Source of the DNA: a bacterium
Lineage (GTDB): Bacteria > Pseudomonadota > Gammaproteobacteria > Burkholderiales > Thiobacteraceae
Assembly: GCA_027438535.1 (NCBI GenBank)
Contig: DAIAMA010000106.1
Coordinates: 1 to 5,358, forward strand
Direction of reading: 5' to 3'
DNA length: 5,358 nt
Below, piece after piece: positions 1 through 5,244 of the stretch. Numbering within the stretch: position 1 is the stretch's first letter; every line of letters begins with the position of its first letter. The translations under genes were made by a program, and so were the position numbers. Below the pieces are notes generated by a model. That model was not told where the DNA came from. It searched no databases and saw nothing but the letters and a program-made list of their open reading frames with translations.

Positions 1-1069
1 ATCACTGGGCATGGACAAGCTCGAGCCCTGGGATGTCACCTATGTTTCCGAAAAACTTCGCAATCAGCGTTATGCATTCTCGGATCTGGAGGTCAAACAG
101 TATTTCCCCGAAGATCAGGTATTGCAGGGGCTGTTCCGGGTCATACAGCAACTGTATGGACTGACGGTGGCCCGCGCGGATGCCCCTACCTGGCACGCGG
201 ATGCCCATTTTTACAACCTGCGCGACCATTCTGGCGCGCTGGTGGGCGAGTTTTATCTGGACCTGTACGCGCGCAACGGCAAACGCGGCGGCGCCTGGAT
301 GGACGATGCCATTACGCGGCGGCGGCGTGGCAATAGCATTCAAACGCCGGTGGCCTATCTCACCTGCAACTTTTCTGCGCCCGTGGGTGGCAAACCGGCC
401 ACCTTTACGCACGATGAAGTCATCACCCTGTTCCACGAATTTGGCCACGGCTTGCATCATCTGCTGACCAAGATCGAGGACTTGGGCGTCTCCGGCATCA
501 ACGGCGTGGAATGGGACGCGGTGGAATTGCCCTCGCAGTTCATGGAGAATTTTTGTTGGGAGTGGGATGTGGTGCGGCATATGACGCGCCATGTGGATAG
601 CGGCGAAGCGCTGCCGCGCGAGCTGTTCGACAAAATGCTCCTGGCTAAAAATTTCCAGAGCGGTTTGCAGACCCTGCGTCAGATTGAATTCGCCTTGTTC
701 GATATGCATCTGCACGACGACTTCGACCCCGCGCACAGTCCCCTGGAATTATTGCGGCGCGTGCGCGATCAAGTGGCGGTTTTGCACCCGCCGGCGTATA
801 ACCGTTTCCCCAACAACTTCTCGCATATTTTTGCCGGCGGTTATGCCGCGGGCTATTACAGTTACAAATGGGCGGAGGTGCTGTCGGCCGATGCTTACAG
901 CTTGTTTGAAGAGAATGGCGTATTGAGTGCCGAGGTGGGGCATCGTTTTTGGAGTGAGATATTAGGCAGAGGCGGCAGCCGTTCGGCGCTGGAATCCTTC
1001 GTCGCATTTCGCGGCCGCGAGCCGACGATCGATGCTTTGTTGCGGCACTCCGGAATGGTGCCGGCATAA
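1..1069 (+). CDS. prlC: Oligopeptidase A (M3 family zinc metallopeptidase), C-terminal part, 5' truncated by window edge
   Basis: This is a cytoplasmic zinc endopeptidase that degrades short peptides, including cleaved signal peptides in the E. coli homologue. The reading frame is open from base 2, and about 355 residues are visible. The E. coli protein has about 680, so the N-terminal half lies outside the window. The zinc site is plain: HEFGHGLHH at 434-460 carries the HExxH motif with the catalytic Glu, and the third ligand is the Glu of VELPSQFMEN about 26 residues after the second His (codon at 524-526). The later Gly/Tyr-rich stretch HIFAGGYAAGYYSYKW, from about 823, is the conserved M3 substrate-binding loop. 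The frame is intact and ends at TAA 1067-1069. The ATG at 11 is internal, not the real start, because the family needs far more upstream sequence. The gene after it is an SH3 protein, not rsmJ as in E. coli. The family call is very secure; orthology to prlC rather than another M3 subgroup is likely from the near-identical zinc-site wording. Confidence 0.96.
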   Translation, partial: SLGMDKLEPWDVTYVSEKLRNQRYAFSDLEVKQYFPEDQVLQGLFRVIQQLYGLTVARADAPTWHADAHFYNLRDHSGALVGEFYLDLYARNGKRGGAWMDDAITRRRRGNSIQTPVAYLTCNFSAPVGGKPATFTHDEVITLFHEFGHGLHHLLTKIEDLGVSGINGVEWDAVELPSQFMENFCWEWDVVRHMTRHVDSGEALPRELFDKMLLAKNFQSGLQTLRQIEFALFDMHLHDDFDPAHSPLELLRRVRDQVAVLHPPAYNRFPNNFSHIFAGGYAAGYYSYKWAEVLSADAYSLFEENGVLSAEVGHRFWSEILGRGGSRSALESFVAFRGREPTIDALLRHSGMVPA

Positions 1070-1083
1070 AAATGCCTTGATTT
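1063..1083 (+). terminator. Possible weak hairpin terminator overlapping the prlC stop codon
   Basis: GGCAT (1063-1067) pairs with ATGCC (1072-1076) around an AAAA loop, followed by the T-rich stretch TTGATTT. The stem is only 5 bp and the T-tract is interrupted, so termination would be weak at best. The hairpin includes the stop codon. It is the only terminator-like structure between prlC and the next gene. Part of it also serves as the -35 of the proposed promoter that follows. Confidence 0.22.
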
Positions 1084-1105
1084 GGCCGGTTGCATGTGAT
1101 ATTAC
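1077..1105 (+). promoter_or_regulatory. Candidate sigma-70 promoter with extended -10, for the SH3-to-cytochrome b run
   Basis: TTGATT (1077-1082) and TATTAC (1100-1105) are separated by exactly 17 bases, and the -10 is preceded by TGA, fitting the TGn extended -10 form. Each hexamer matches consensus at 4 of 6 positions. Transcription would start near 1111-1113, leaving a leader of about 24 bases before the ATG at 1136. The 66-base gap from prlC suits a new promoter, but read-through from prlC cannot be excluded. Confidence 0.4.
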
Positions 1106-1135
1106 GTTAAGAAATCCATGTAATAGGCTGAAGTA

Positions 1136-1618
1136 ATGAGGAATTTAGTGCTGATAGCGATGCTGGCATGGGCGCTGCCCAGCTTGGCCGATACCGCCAC
1201 GATAGCGAATGGTATGCGGGTTAATTTGCGCAGCGGAAAGACGGATACCGCCCGCGTGATCAAGTCGCTGGCACCGGGCACGGTGGTGGAGGTGCTGCAT
1301 CTGGAGAGTGCCTATGTCCAGGTCAAGACGGCCGAAGGCGATGTGGGCTGGCTCCCGCTGCGTTTACTTAAGATTCATGTCACGCCGCCCGCAAAGGCGG
1401 TCGAGCCTCCATCCGACGCCGATTCCACGGTGTCGGCGTTGCAAGCGCAACTCAGCCAAGCCCAGACCGAACTCGAGCAAAGCCGCGGTCAGCGGGCCGG
1501 ATTGCCGCTATGGGTGGCGGTGAGCGCGGGCTGCGGCGGACTGGTGCTGGGTTTGCTTCTTGGCATGGGCGGCTTACAGGCTTATTATCGAAAAAGACTC
1601 AAAGGGCTACGCATTTAA
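1136..1618 (+). CDS. Signal-peptide, SH3-domain and C-terminal membrane-anchor protein (YgiM-like)
   Basis: This 160-residue protein has the layout of the 'SH3 and anchor' family represented by E. coli YgiM. A signal peptide (residues 1-18, cleavage after PSLA) comes first. A bacterial SH3 domain follows at about 20-80, with the typical N-x-R-S-G near its start (NLRSGK, 30-35) and a GWLP strand near its end (71-74). Next come a Pro-rich linker (82-93), a short Gln/Glu-rich heptad-like helix (97-118) and a single membrane helix (about 124-149), closed by a basic tail (YYRKRLKGLRI). The SH3 domain should therefore sit in the periplasm, tethered to the inner membrane; bacterial SH3 domains often bind cell-wall peptides. 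It is shorter than YgiM (about 206 residues), mainly in the coiled coil. The ATG at 1136 is supported by the signal peptide and an AGG at 1125-1127. Its stop is 1 base before the next start, implying translational coupling. Exact function is unknown for the family. Confidence 0.85.
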   Translation: MRNLVLIAMLAWALPSLADTATIANGMRVNLRSGKTDTARVIKSLAPGTVVEVLHLESAYVQVKTAEGDVGWLPLRLLKIHVTPPAKAVEPPSDADSTVSALQAQLSQAQTELEQSRGQRAGLPLWVAVSAGCGGLVLGLLLGMGGLQAYYRKRLKGLRI

Positions 1619-1619
1619 G

Positions 1620-2171
1620 ATGAAAACAATCCTACTACTGGCACTGTTATGCGCGGCATCCACCGTTCAAGCGGAGATGTATCGCTGGGTGGATAAGGAC
1701 GGCAGCGTGCACTATACCGACCAGCCGCCGCCGCCCACGGCGAAGAAAGTCGAAGAGAAAAAATTCGGCGGCAATATCATTCAAGGCGATAAGCTGCCTT
1801 ATGCTTCGCAGCAAGCGATGAAAAACTTTCCGGTAACGCTCTACACCGGCGATTGCGGCGACCCCTGCACCCAGGCGAAAGCCTATCTGGCCAAGCGCGG
1901 CATTCCGTATGCCGAGCGTTTGCCGGGCAGGAATCCGGCCGACGCGGAGCTGTTCAAAAAAATTTCGAAAGAAAGTTTTATTCCCGTGTTACTCGTGGGC
2001 AAGAGCATCACCCTGAAAGGCTTTAACGAATCCGAATGGGCCAGCACGCTGGATCAAGCCGGCTACCCCAAGAGCAACCCGTTTACCGCCGCGCAACAGC
2101 CTAAGCCGACCGAGCCTGGTAAAGCACCACCCGCAAAACCGGAAGACAATAGCGCGCCCAAGCCTTATTAA
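1620..2171 (+). CDS. Secreted DUF4124-glutaredoxin-like protein with C-x3-C motif
   Basis: This 183-residue protein begins with a signal peptide (1-18, cut after VQA). A DUF4124 segment follows directly (about 19-40, EMYRWVDKDGSVHYTDQPP), a short Trp/Tyr-rich module common at the N-terminus of exported proteins. A glutaredoxin-like thioredoxin fold then spans about 70-148. It starts with VTLYTGDCGDPC (72-83), a helix, and later the SFIPVLLVG strand (119-127) whose Pro122 sits at the cis-proline position. The paired cysteines are Cys79 and Cys83, a C-x3-C spacing rather than the CxxC of true glutaredoxins. The tail (154-183) is rich in Pro, Lys and Ala. With a signal peptide it should act in the periplasm, plausibly as a thiol redox or binding protein; no substrate can be read from the sequence. 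The ATG at 1620 is chosen because the signal peptide starts there. A longer in-frame reading from 1560 would lie inside the upstream gene. A purine-rich AAAGGG lies at 1601-1606, rather far upstream, so coupling to the preceding gene is likely. Confidence 0.85.
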   Translation: MKTILLLALLCAASTVQAEMYRWVDKDGSVHYTDQPPPPTAKKVEEKKFGGNIIQGDKLPYASQQAMKNFPVTLYTGDCGDPCTQAKAYLAKRGIPYAERLPGRNPADAELFKKISKESFIPVLLVGKSITLKGFNESEWASTLDQAGYPKSNPFTAAQQPKPTEPGKAPPAKPEDNSAPKPY

Positions 2172-2183
2172 TTCGCACGAATT
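2170..2183. repeat. Short perfect inverted repeat after the glutaredoxin-like gene
   Basis: AATTCG (2170-2175) and CGAATT (2178-2183) form a 6-bp inverted repeat separated by CA, starting within the stop codon. There is no T-tract, so it does not look like an intrinsic terminator. It might be a small operator or chance. It lies in the 53-base gap before the exonuclease gene. Confidence 0.2.
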
Positions 2184-2224
2184 TGCCTAGCGCCCGCGCG
2201 CATCCCGCCGAAAGATATCCTTTA

Positions 2225-2995
2225 ATGATGATTGCCACCTGGAACGTGAATTCGCTCAAGGTGCGTTTGCCGCACGTGCTGGCATGGCTCGCGCATATGC
2301 AGCCCGATGTGCTGTGCCTGCAAGAAACGAAGCTCGAGGATGCGAAGTTTCCACTGGCGGAACTGAATGCGGCGGGCTATCAATGCGCATTCTCCGGCCA
2401 GAAGACATATAACGGCGTGGCGATTTTGAGCAAGCAGCCGCTGCAAGAAATTAGCCATGGCATCCCCGGTTTCGAGGACGCGCAAAAGCGCGTCTTGGCC
2501 GCGACCGTGAACGGCGTGCGCATCGTCAACGTATATGTGCCGAACGGCCAAAGCGTGGATTCGGACAAGTATCAATACAAGCTGGCGTGGTTCAAAGCGC
2601 TGACCCATTGGCTCGAAATGGAACTAAAAACCTATCCCAAGCTCATTCTGTTGGGCGATTACAACGTTGCACCAGAAGACCGCGATGTGCACGATCCGAA
2701 AGCCTGGGAAGGCCAAGTGCTGTGTTCCGAGCCGGAGCGCGCGGCGTTTCAGGCGCTGATCCAGCTTGGGTTCCAGGATAGTTTTCGCTTGTTCGAGCAG
2801 CCGGAGAAAATGTTTTCGTGGTGGGATTACCGCATGCAGGCATTTCGCCGCAATCTGGGTTTGCGCATCGACCATATTTTAGTTTCCGCGGCGCTGGCGC
2901 CGGCATGCAAGGCGGTGCATATCGACAAAGAAGCGCGCAAGGCGGAGCGGCCTTCCGATCATGCGCCGGCAATGTTGGAATTGGAGACAACTTGA
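2225..2995 (+). CDS. xth: Exodeoxyribonuclease III (AP endonuclease, EEP family)
   Basis: This 256-residue enzyme of base-excision repair cuts DNA at abasic sites and removes nucleotides from 3' ends. It has the complete set of endonuclease/exonuclease/phosphatase active-site motifs. These are WNVNS (Asn7, Asn9), LQETK with metal-binding Glu34, Tyr104 in VYVPNG, GDYNVAP with Asp145 and Asn147, LRIDHIL with Asp216, and SDHAP with the catalytic Asp245-His246 pair. Length matches the family (E. coli ExoIII is 268). The wording LRIDHIL rather than GRIDY places it nearer the ExoIII type than the Neisseria-type AP endonuclease. The ATG at 2225 is preferred, with GAAAG at 2210-2214 ahead of it. An adjacent ATG at 2228 is possible, and an upstream TTG at 2183 would add a non-conserved, low-complexity N-terminus. 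The gene overlaps the start of the cytochrome b gene by 4 bases. No sign of damage. Whether this is the genome's only ExoIII cannot be told here. Confidence 0.95.
   Translation: MMIATWNVNSLKVRLPHVLAWLAHMQPDVLCLQETKLEDAKFPLAELNAAGYQCAFSGQKTYNGVAILSKQPLQEISHGIPGFEDAQKRVLAATVNGVRIVNVYVPNGQSVDSDKYQYKLAWFKALTHWLEMELKTYPKLILLGDYNVAPEDRDVHDPKAWEGQVLCSEPERAAFQALIQLGFQDSFRLFEQPEKMFSWWDYRMQAFRRNLGLRIDHILVSAALAPACKAVHIDKEARKAERPSDHAPAMLELETT
2982..2994 (+). promoter_or_regulatory. Ribosome binding site that fixes a TTG start for the cytochrome b gene
   Basis: TGGAG at 2982-2986 lies 5 bases before TTG 2992-2994, a good Shine-Dalgarno distance. No in-frame ATG or GTG exists between here and the conserved IRVWDLPTRLFHW stretch, so this TTG is the only sensible start. 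The TTG shares bases with the exonuclease stop (TTGA), pointing to coupled translation. Confidence 0.65.
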
Positions 2996-3678
2996 ATCAG
3001 GGCAAGCCATTCGAATCAGGCGGGAAAAAAATTCGCGTTTGGGATTTGCCCACGCGCTTGTTTCATTGGAGCGTGGTGGCGCTGATCATTGTGAGTTGGA
3101 TAACCGCTGAAATCGGCGGCACCGCGATGCAATACCATCTGTGGTCCGGCTATACGATTTTGAGCTTGGTGCTGTTTCGCGTGCTGTGGGGCGTGCTGGG
3201 AAGCGAGACCGCGCGTTTCACCCATTTTTTGCGCGGGCCGCGCGCCGTGATGGCCTATGCGCGCGCGTTTTTCAAGCCGGACTACCGGCCCACGCTCGGA
3301 CATAATCCGCTCGGCGGCTGGAGCGTGATCGCGCTATTGCTGGTCTTGGCGCTTCAGGCCACGACCGGGCTCTTCGCGAACGACGACATCCTGACCGAGG
3401 GGCCGCTCTATCACTTGGTCAGTAAGCGCACCAGCGATTTTCTGAGCACGGTGCATAGCACCGCCTTCGATGTGTTGATGGCCTTGGTGGCGATACATAT
3501 TAGCGCCATTCTTTTGTATCGCGTGTGGCATGGCGAAAACCTGCTTAAGCCGTTCCTCACCGGCGATAAAGCGGTAAACCGGGCGATTCCCGCGCCGAGA
3601 CAATCGAGCGTGTGGCTAGCGCTGGCGCTTATGCTGCTCGCGGCGGGAGCGGTATATTGGATTGTGAACAAGCTCTAG
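2992..3678 (+). CDS. Cytochrome b561-family di-heme membrane protein
   Basis: This 228-residue inner-membrane cytochrome b resembles the CybB and Ni/Fe-hydrogenase cytochrome b subunits, which pass electrons between the quinone pool and a partner. The N-terminal IRVWDLPTRLFHW (14-26) is a family signature and carries His25. Membrane helices can be placed at about 25-43, 49-70, 108-128, 155-178 and 206-225. Likely heme ligands are His25, His49, His155 and His169; the 14-residue gap between the last two matches E. coli CybB. The stretches LFRVLWGVLGS and HNPLGGWSVIALLL are also typical of the family. No hydrogenase gene is nearby. Instead, a cytochrome c' gene converges on this one, suggesting that protein as redox partner; this is an inference. 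The gene ends just before a strong hairpin terminator. The start is the TTG described separately; a GTG at 2818 lies deep in the exonuclease gene and is rejected. Family call firm, partner uncertain. Confidence 0.9.
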   Translation: MNQGKPFESGGKKIRVWDLPTRLFHWSVVALIIVSWITAEIGGTAMQYHLWSGYTILSLVLFRVLWGVLGSETARFTHFLRGPRAVMAYARAFFKPDYRPTLGHNPLGGWSVIALLLVLALQATTGLFANDDILTEGPLYHLVSKRTSDFLSTVHSTAFDVLMALVAIHISAILLYRVWHGENLLKPFLTGDKAVNRAIPAPRQSSVWLALALMLLAAGAVYWIVNKL

Positions 3679-3697
3679 CGATCTATCCCGGGGCAAT

Positions 3698-3729
3698 AAA
3701 AAACCGCGCTATCGAGCGCGGTTTTTTTT
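3698..3729. terminator. Bidirectional intrinsic terminator between convergent cytochrome genes
   Basis: A perfect stem is formed by CCGCGCT (3704-3710) and AGCGCGG (3715-3721) around the loop ATCG. It is flanked by six A residues (3698-3703) and eight T residues (3722-3729). Read on the plus strand it ends the cytochrome b run with a U-tract of eight. Read on the minus strand the A-run becomes a U-tract of six and ends the cytochrome c' transcript. The position, 19 bases past the b561 stop and 14 past the c' stop, fits a shared terminator. Confidence 0.92.
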
Positions 3730-3743
3730 GGCAAGAGCGGCGA

Positions 3744-4196
3744 TTATTTTTCGCGGAAGTTGTCGTGGCAGCCTTTGCATACCTTCGCCGTTTCGTTGAA
3801 TTGCGCTTTGATCGCAGCCATATCGCCGCCCTGCGCGACTTCGGCCAGCTTCGCCGTTTCCGACGCGAGCTTCTCGGTGCCGCCTTTGAATTTAGCCATG
3901 TTCTTCCAGATTTCCGGCTTGGCCTTGGTCTTGCCTTTATCGGAGCCTTCGACGGTGAAGCCTTCCAGCGCCATTTTAGAGAGCGCGGCAAGATTTTCCG
4001 CGCGCTTGGCGAATTCGGCTTTGTCGTAAGGCTTCTCGCCTTTCATCATCGCGCCCATGGCACCGAAATTCCAGCCTTGAGCCGTCATCACGCCCTGGCG
4101 GTATTTAATCGCGTCCTCGGGTTTGACCGCAAAGGCGGAAGCGGAAAAGGTGAATCCCAGTACAGCGGCTAGCACGGCGGATGCATATCGGTTCAT
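3744..4196 (-). CDS. Cytochrome c' (class II, periplasmic)
   Basis: This 150-residue protein has a signal peptide (1-23, cut after SAFA) and then the four-helix-bundle pattern of cytochrome c'. The c-type heme motif CKGCH sits near the C-terminus (140-144), as class II cytochromes require, with His144 as proximal ligand. The mature start KPEDAIKYRQG closely resembles the Achromobacter/Alcaligenes protein as I remember it. On that alignment Arg33 is the conserved helix-A arginine, Met37 occupies the distal heme-pocket position (Leu16 there), and Arg148 matches the proximal Arg124. Such proteins are five-coordinate and bind NO and CO; roles in NO tolerance have been shown for some relatives. 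Heme attachment would need the cytochrome c maturation system, not seen here. The ATG at 4194-4196 is supported by GGAGA (4204-4208, minus strand) 7 bases upstream. The gene faces the cytochrome b561 gene across a shared terminator. Confidence 0.95.
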   Translation of the reverse strand: MNRYASAVLAAVLGFTFSASAFAVKPEDAIKYRQGVMTAQGWNFGAMGAMMKGEKPYDKAEFAKRAENLAALSKMALEGFTVEGSDKGKTKAKPEIWKNMAKFKGGTEKLASETAKLAEVAQGGDMAAIKAQFNETAKVCKGCHDNFREK

Positions 4197-4238
4197 ACGG
4201 ACGTCTCCATAGCAGGGTTAAGAAAAAAGAGAAACGTC

Positions 4239-4268
4239 ATATTACATTAAAAACGGCGTATTTTGCGA
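4239..4268 (-). promoter_or_regulatory. Possible promoter of the cytochrome c' gene
   Basis: On the minus strand TAATAT (complement of 4239-4244) is a good -10 hexamer within an AT-rich stretch that stands out in this GC-rich region. A matching -35 is not convincing: the hexamers at 16-18 bases' distance (around 4261-4268) match poorly. Transcription would start near 4232, giving a leader of about 36 bases with the ribosome binding site at 4204-4208. An activator may be needed if this is real. I see no clear FNR or NsrR-type palindrome. Confidence 0.35.
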
Positions 4269-4271
4269 TAA

Positions 4272-4293
4272 GCGCGGACTCGGTCCTATGCGC
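4272..4293 (-). terminator. GC-rich hairpin at the end of the HDOD gene
   Basis: GCGC-GGAC (4272-4279) pairs with GTCC (4283-4286) and, across a TAT bulge that contains part of the stop codon, with GCGC (4290-4293). There is no immediate T-run on the minus strand. The nearest run of Ts is about 20 bases further on. It may end or slow transcription of the HDOD gene or stabilise its 3' end, but it is not a textbook intrinsic terminator. Confidence 0.25.
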
Positions 4294-5185
4294 GGGCAGG
4301 CGGCAGCAAGGGCAGCCATGCCGCCGCGGGCGCGACGCCGTACCATGTCCAACTGCCCGCCGCTTGCAGGGCGATGCGTTGAATGCGGTGACGCACATCC
4401 TCTTCGCGCAAATTGAGAAACGCCGCGATGTCGGCATAATCGTCGGGCAGTCCCGCGTCGAACCAATTATTCGTGGAATGCCGCGCCAAACGGCAAGCCA
4501 GCGATACGTTTTTTGCGCGCGGCTGCTTGGCATGCTCTTCGTCCATCAGCGCTTGCAATAATTTCGGCAGATGCCAGCGTTCGGCCAGCGCGAGCTGTAA
4601 TTCCAGCCCGCGGAATCCCAGGACGCGCTGCTGCGCCTCGGCGCTGCGCAAGCCGGGATTCGCGCGCATCAGTTCGCGGATTTCCAGCATCAAGCGCGGC
4701 GCGAAACAGCCCATCAATATTTCCGCCAAATCGCGCAATAGCGCGGCGAGCACCACTTCGTCGGATTCGATATCGTTGCGCAGCAGCGCCCAATCTTGGG
4801 CATAGAGCGCGGCGTGCCGCGCGCGGCTCATGCCGTGCATTACGTTGTTTAACGCCTGAGGATGATCCTTCAGTGCGGTTTCGATAGTGGGCAAGCGGGC
4901 GAAATAACGGAAAAACGGCGTGGTGCCGAGCATCATCACGGCATGCGCGATGGTGGTGATCTCCATTGCCTGGCGCTTGCTGTGGTGGGTATGCAGATAA
5001 CGCAGCACCTTCAGCGTCATCAGCGGATCGTGCATGATCGCATCCGCCAGCTCGCGGCCGTTCAGATCGTCTTCGTTCGCCTTGAAGCGCACGAGCTCGG
5101 CCTGGGTGCGGGCAAGCACCGGAATATCCGCCTGATCGAAGTACGCGACCCAGGCGGCGACATCTTTGAGCGGCTGCGTAATCAT
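4286..5185 (-). CDS. HDOD-domain signalling protein
   Basis: This 299-residue cytoplasmic protein is built mostly of one HDOD domain (about 15-215). Recognisable parts are IPVLARTQAEL (21-31), the HDPLMTLKVLRYL helix (52-64), the TTIAHAVMMLG helix (77-87) and ALLRDLAEIL (148-157), followed by RWHLPKLL (203-210). In active HD phosphohydrolases the ALLRDLAE position reads as a His-Asp pair. Here His is replaced by Arg151, as is usual for HDOD proteins, so no nucleotide phosphohydrolase activity is expected and a scaffold or signalling role is more likely. The C-terminal part (about 220-299) is helical at first and ends in a Trp/Pro/Ala-rich tail that I cannot assign. The ATG at 5183-5185 is chosen because it sits just before the first conserved residues. 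It has no good ribosome binding site. A TTG at 5246-5248 would add 21 residues and overlap the kinase stop. Lying 59 bases after a sensor kinase gene, it may act in the same pathway. Confidence 0.87.
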   Translation of the reverse strand: MITQPLKDVAAWVAYFDQADIPVLARTQAELVRFKANEDDLNGRELADAIMHDPLMTLKVLRYLHTHHSKRQAMEITTIAHAVMMLGTTPFFRYFARLPTIETALKDHPQALNNVMHGMSRARHAALYAQDWALLRNDIESDEVVLAALLRDLAEILMGCFAPRLMLEIRELMRANPGLRSAEAQQRVLGFRGLELQLALAERWHLPKLLQALMDEEHAKQPRAKNVSLACRLARHSTNNWFDAGLPDDYADIAAFLNLREEDVRHRIQRIALQAAGSWTWYGVAPAAAWLPLLPPARA

Positions 5186-5244
5186 GGTTTCAGTGTAGAT
5201 TAGCGGCGGATAACTGGCTGACTTTATAGGGATTGCAGGGTAGT

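Noticed and set aside
2..736. Long open frame of 244 codons on the minus strand across the peptidase gene
   Set aside because: It lies wholly opposite a clear M3 peptidase coding frame with an intact zinc site, and its translation matches no family I know; it is an antisense shadow in GC-rich DNA.
1560..1619. Upstream start for the DUF4124-glutaredoxin gene
   Set aside because: It would put 20 charged and mixed residues ahead of a clear signal peptide and lies inside the SH3 gene.
2183..2224. TTG start extending exonuclease III by 14 residues
   Set aside because: The extra residues are not part of the family, and the ATG at 2225 gives the usual N-terminus with Glu34 at the same number as in E. 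coli.
2818..2991. GTG start giving the cytochrome b protein 58 extra residues
   Set aside because: The extension is only the exonuclease III sequence read in another frame, and the conserved family start IRVWDLPTRLFHW lies just after the TTG at 2992.
3612..4172. Open frame of 186 codons on the plus strand across the cytochrome c' gene
   Set aside because: It runs through the terminator hairpin and antisense to an intact cytochrome c' with signal peptide and CKGCH; its product has no recognisable domain.
4473..4887. Two overlapping plus-strand open frames of 110 and 124 codons
   Set aside because: They are antisense to the HDOD coding region, show biased Arg/Ala/Ser composition and no domain.
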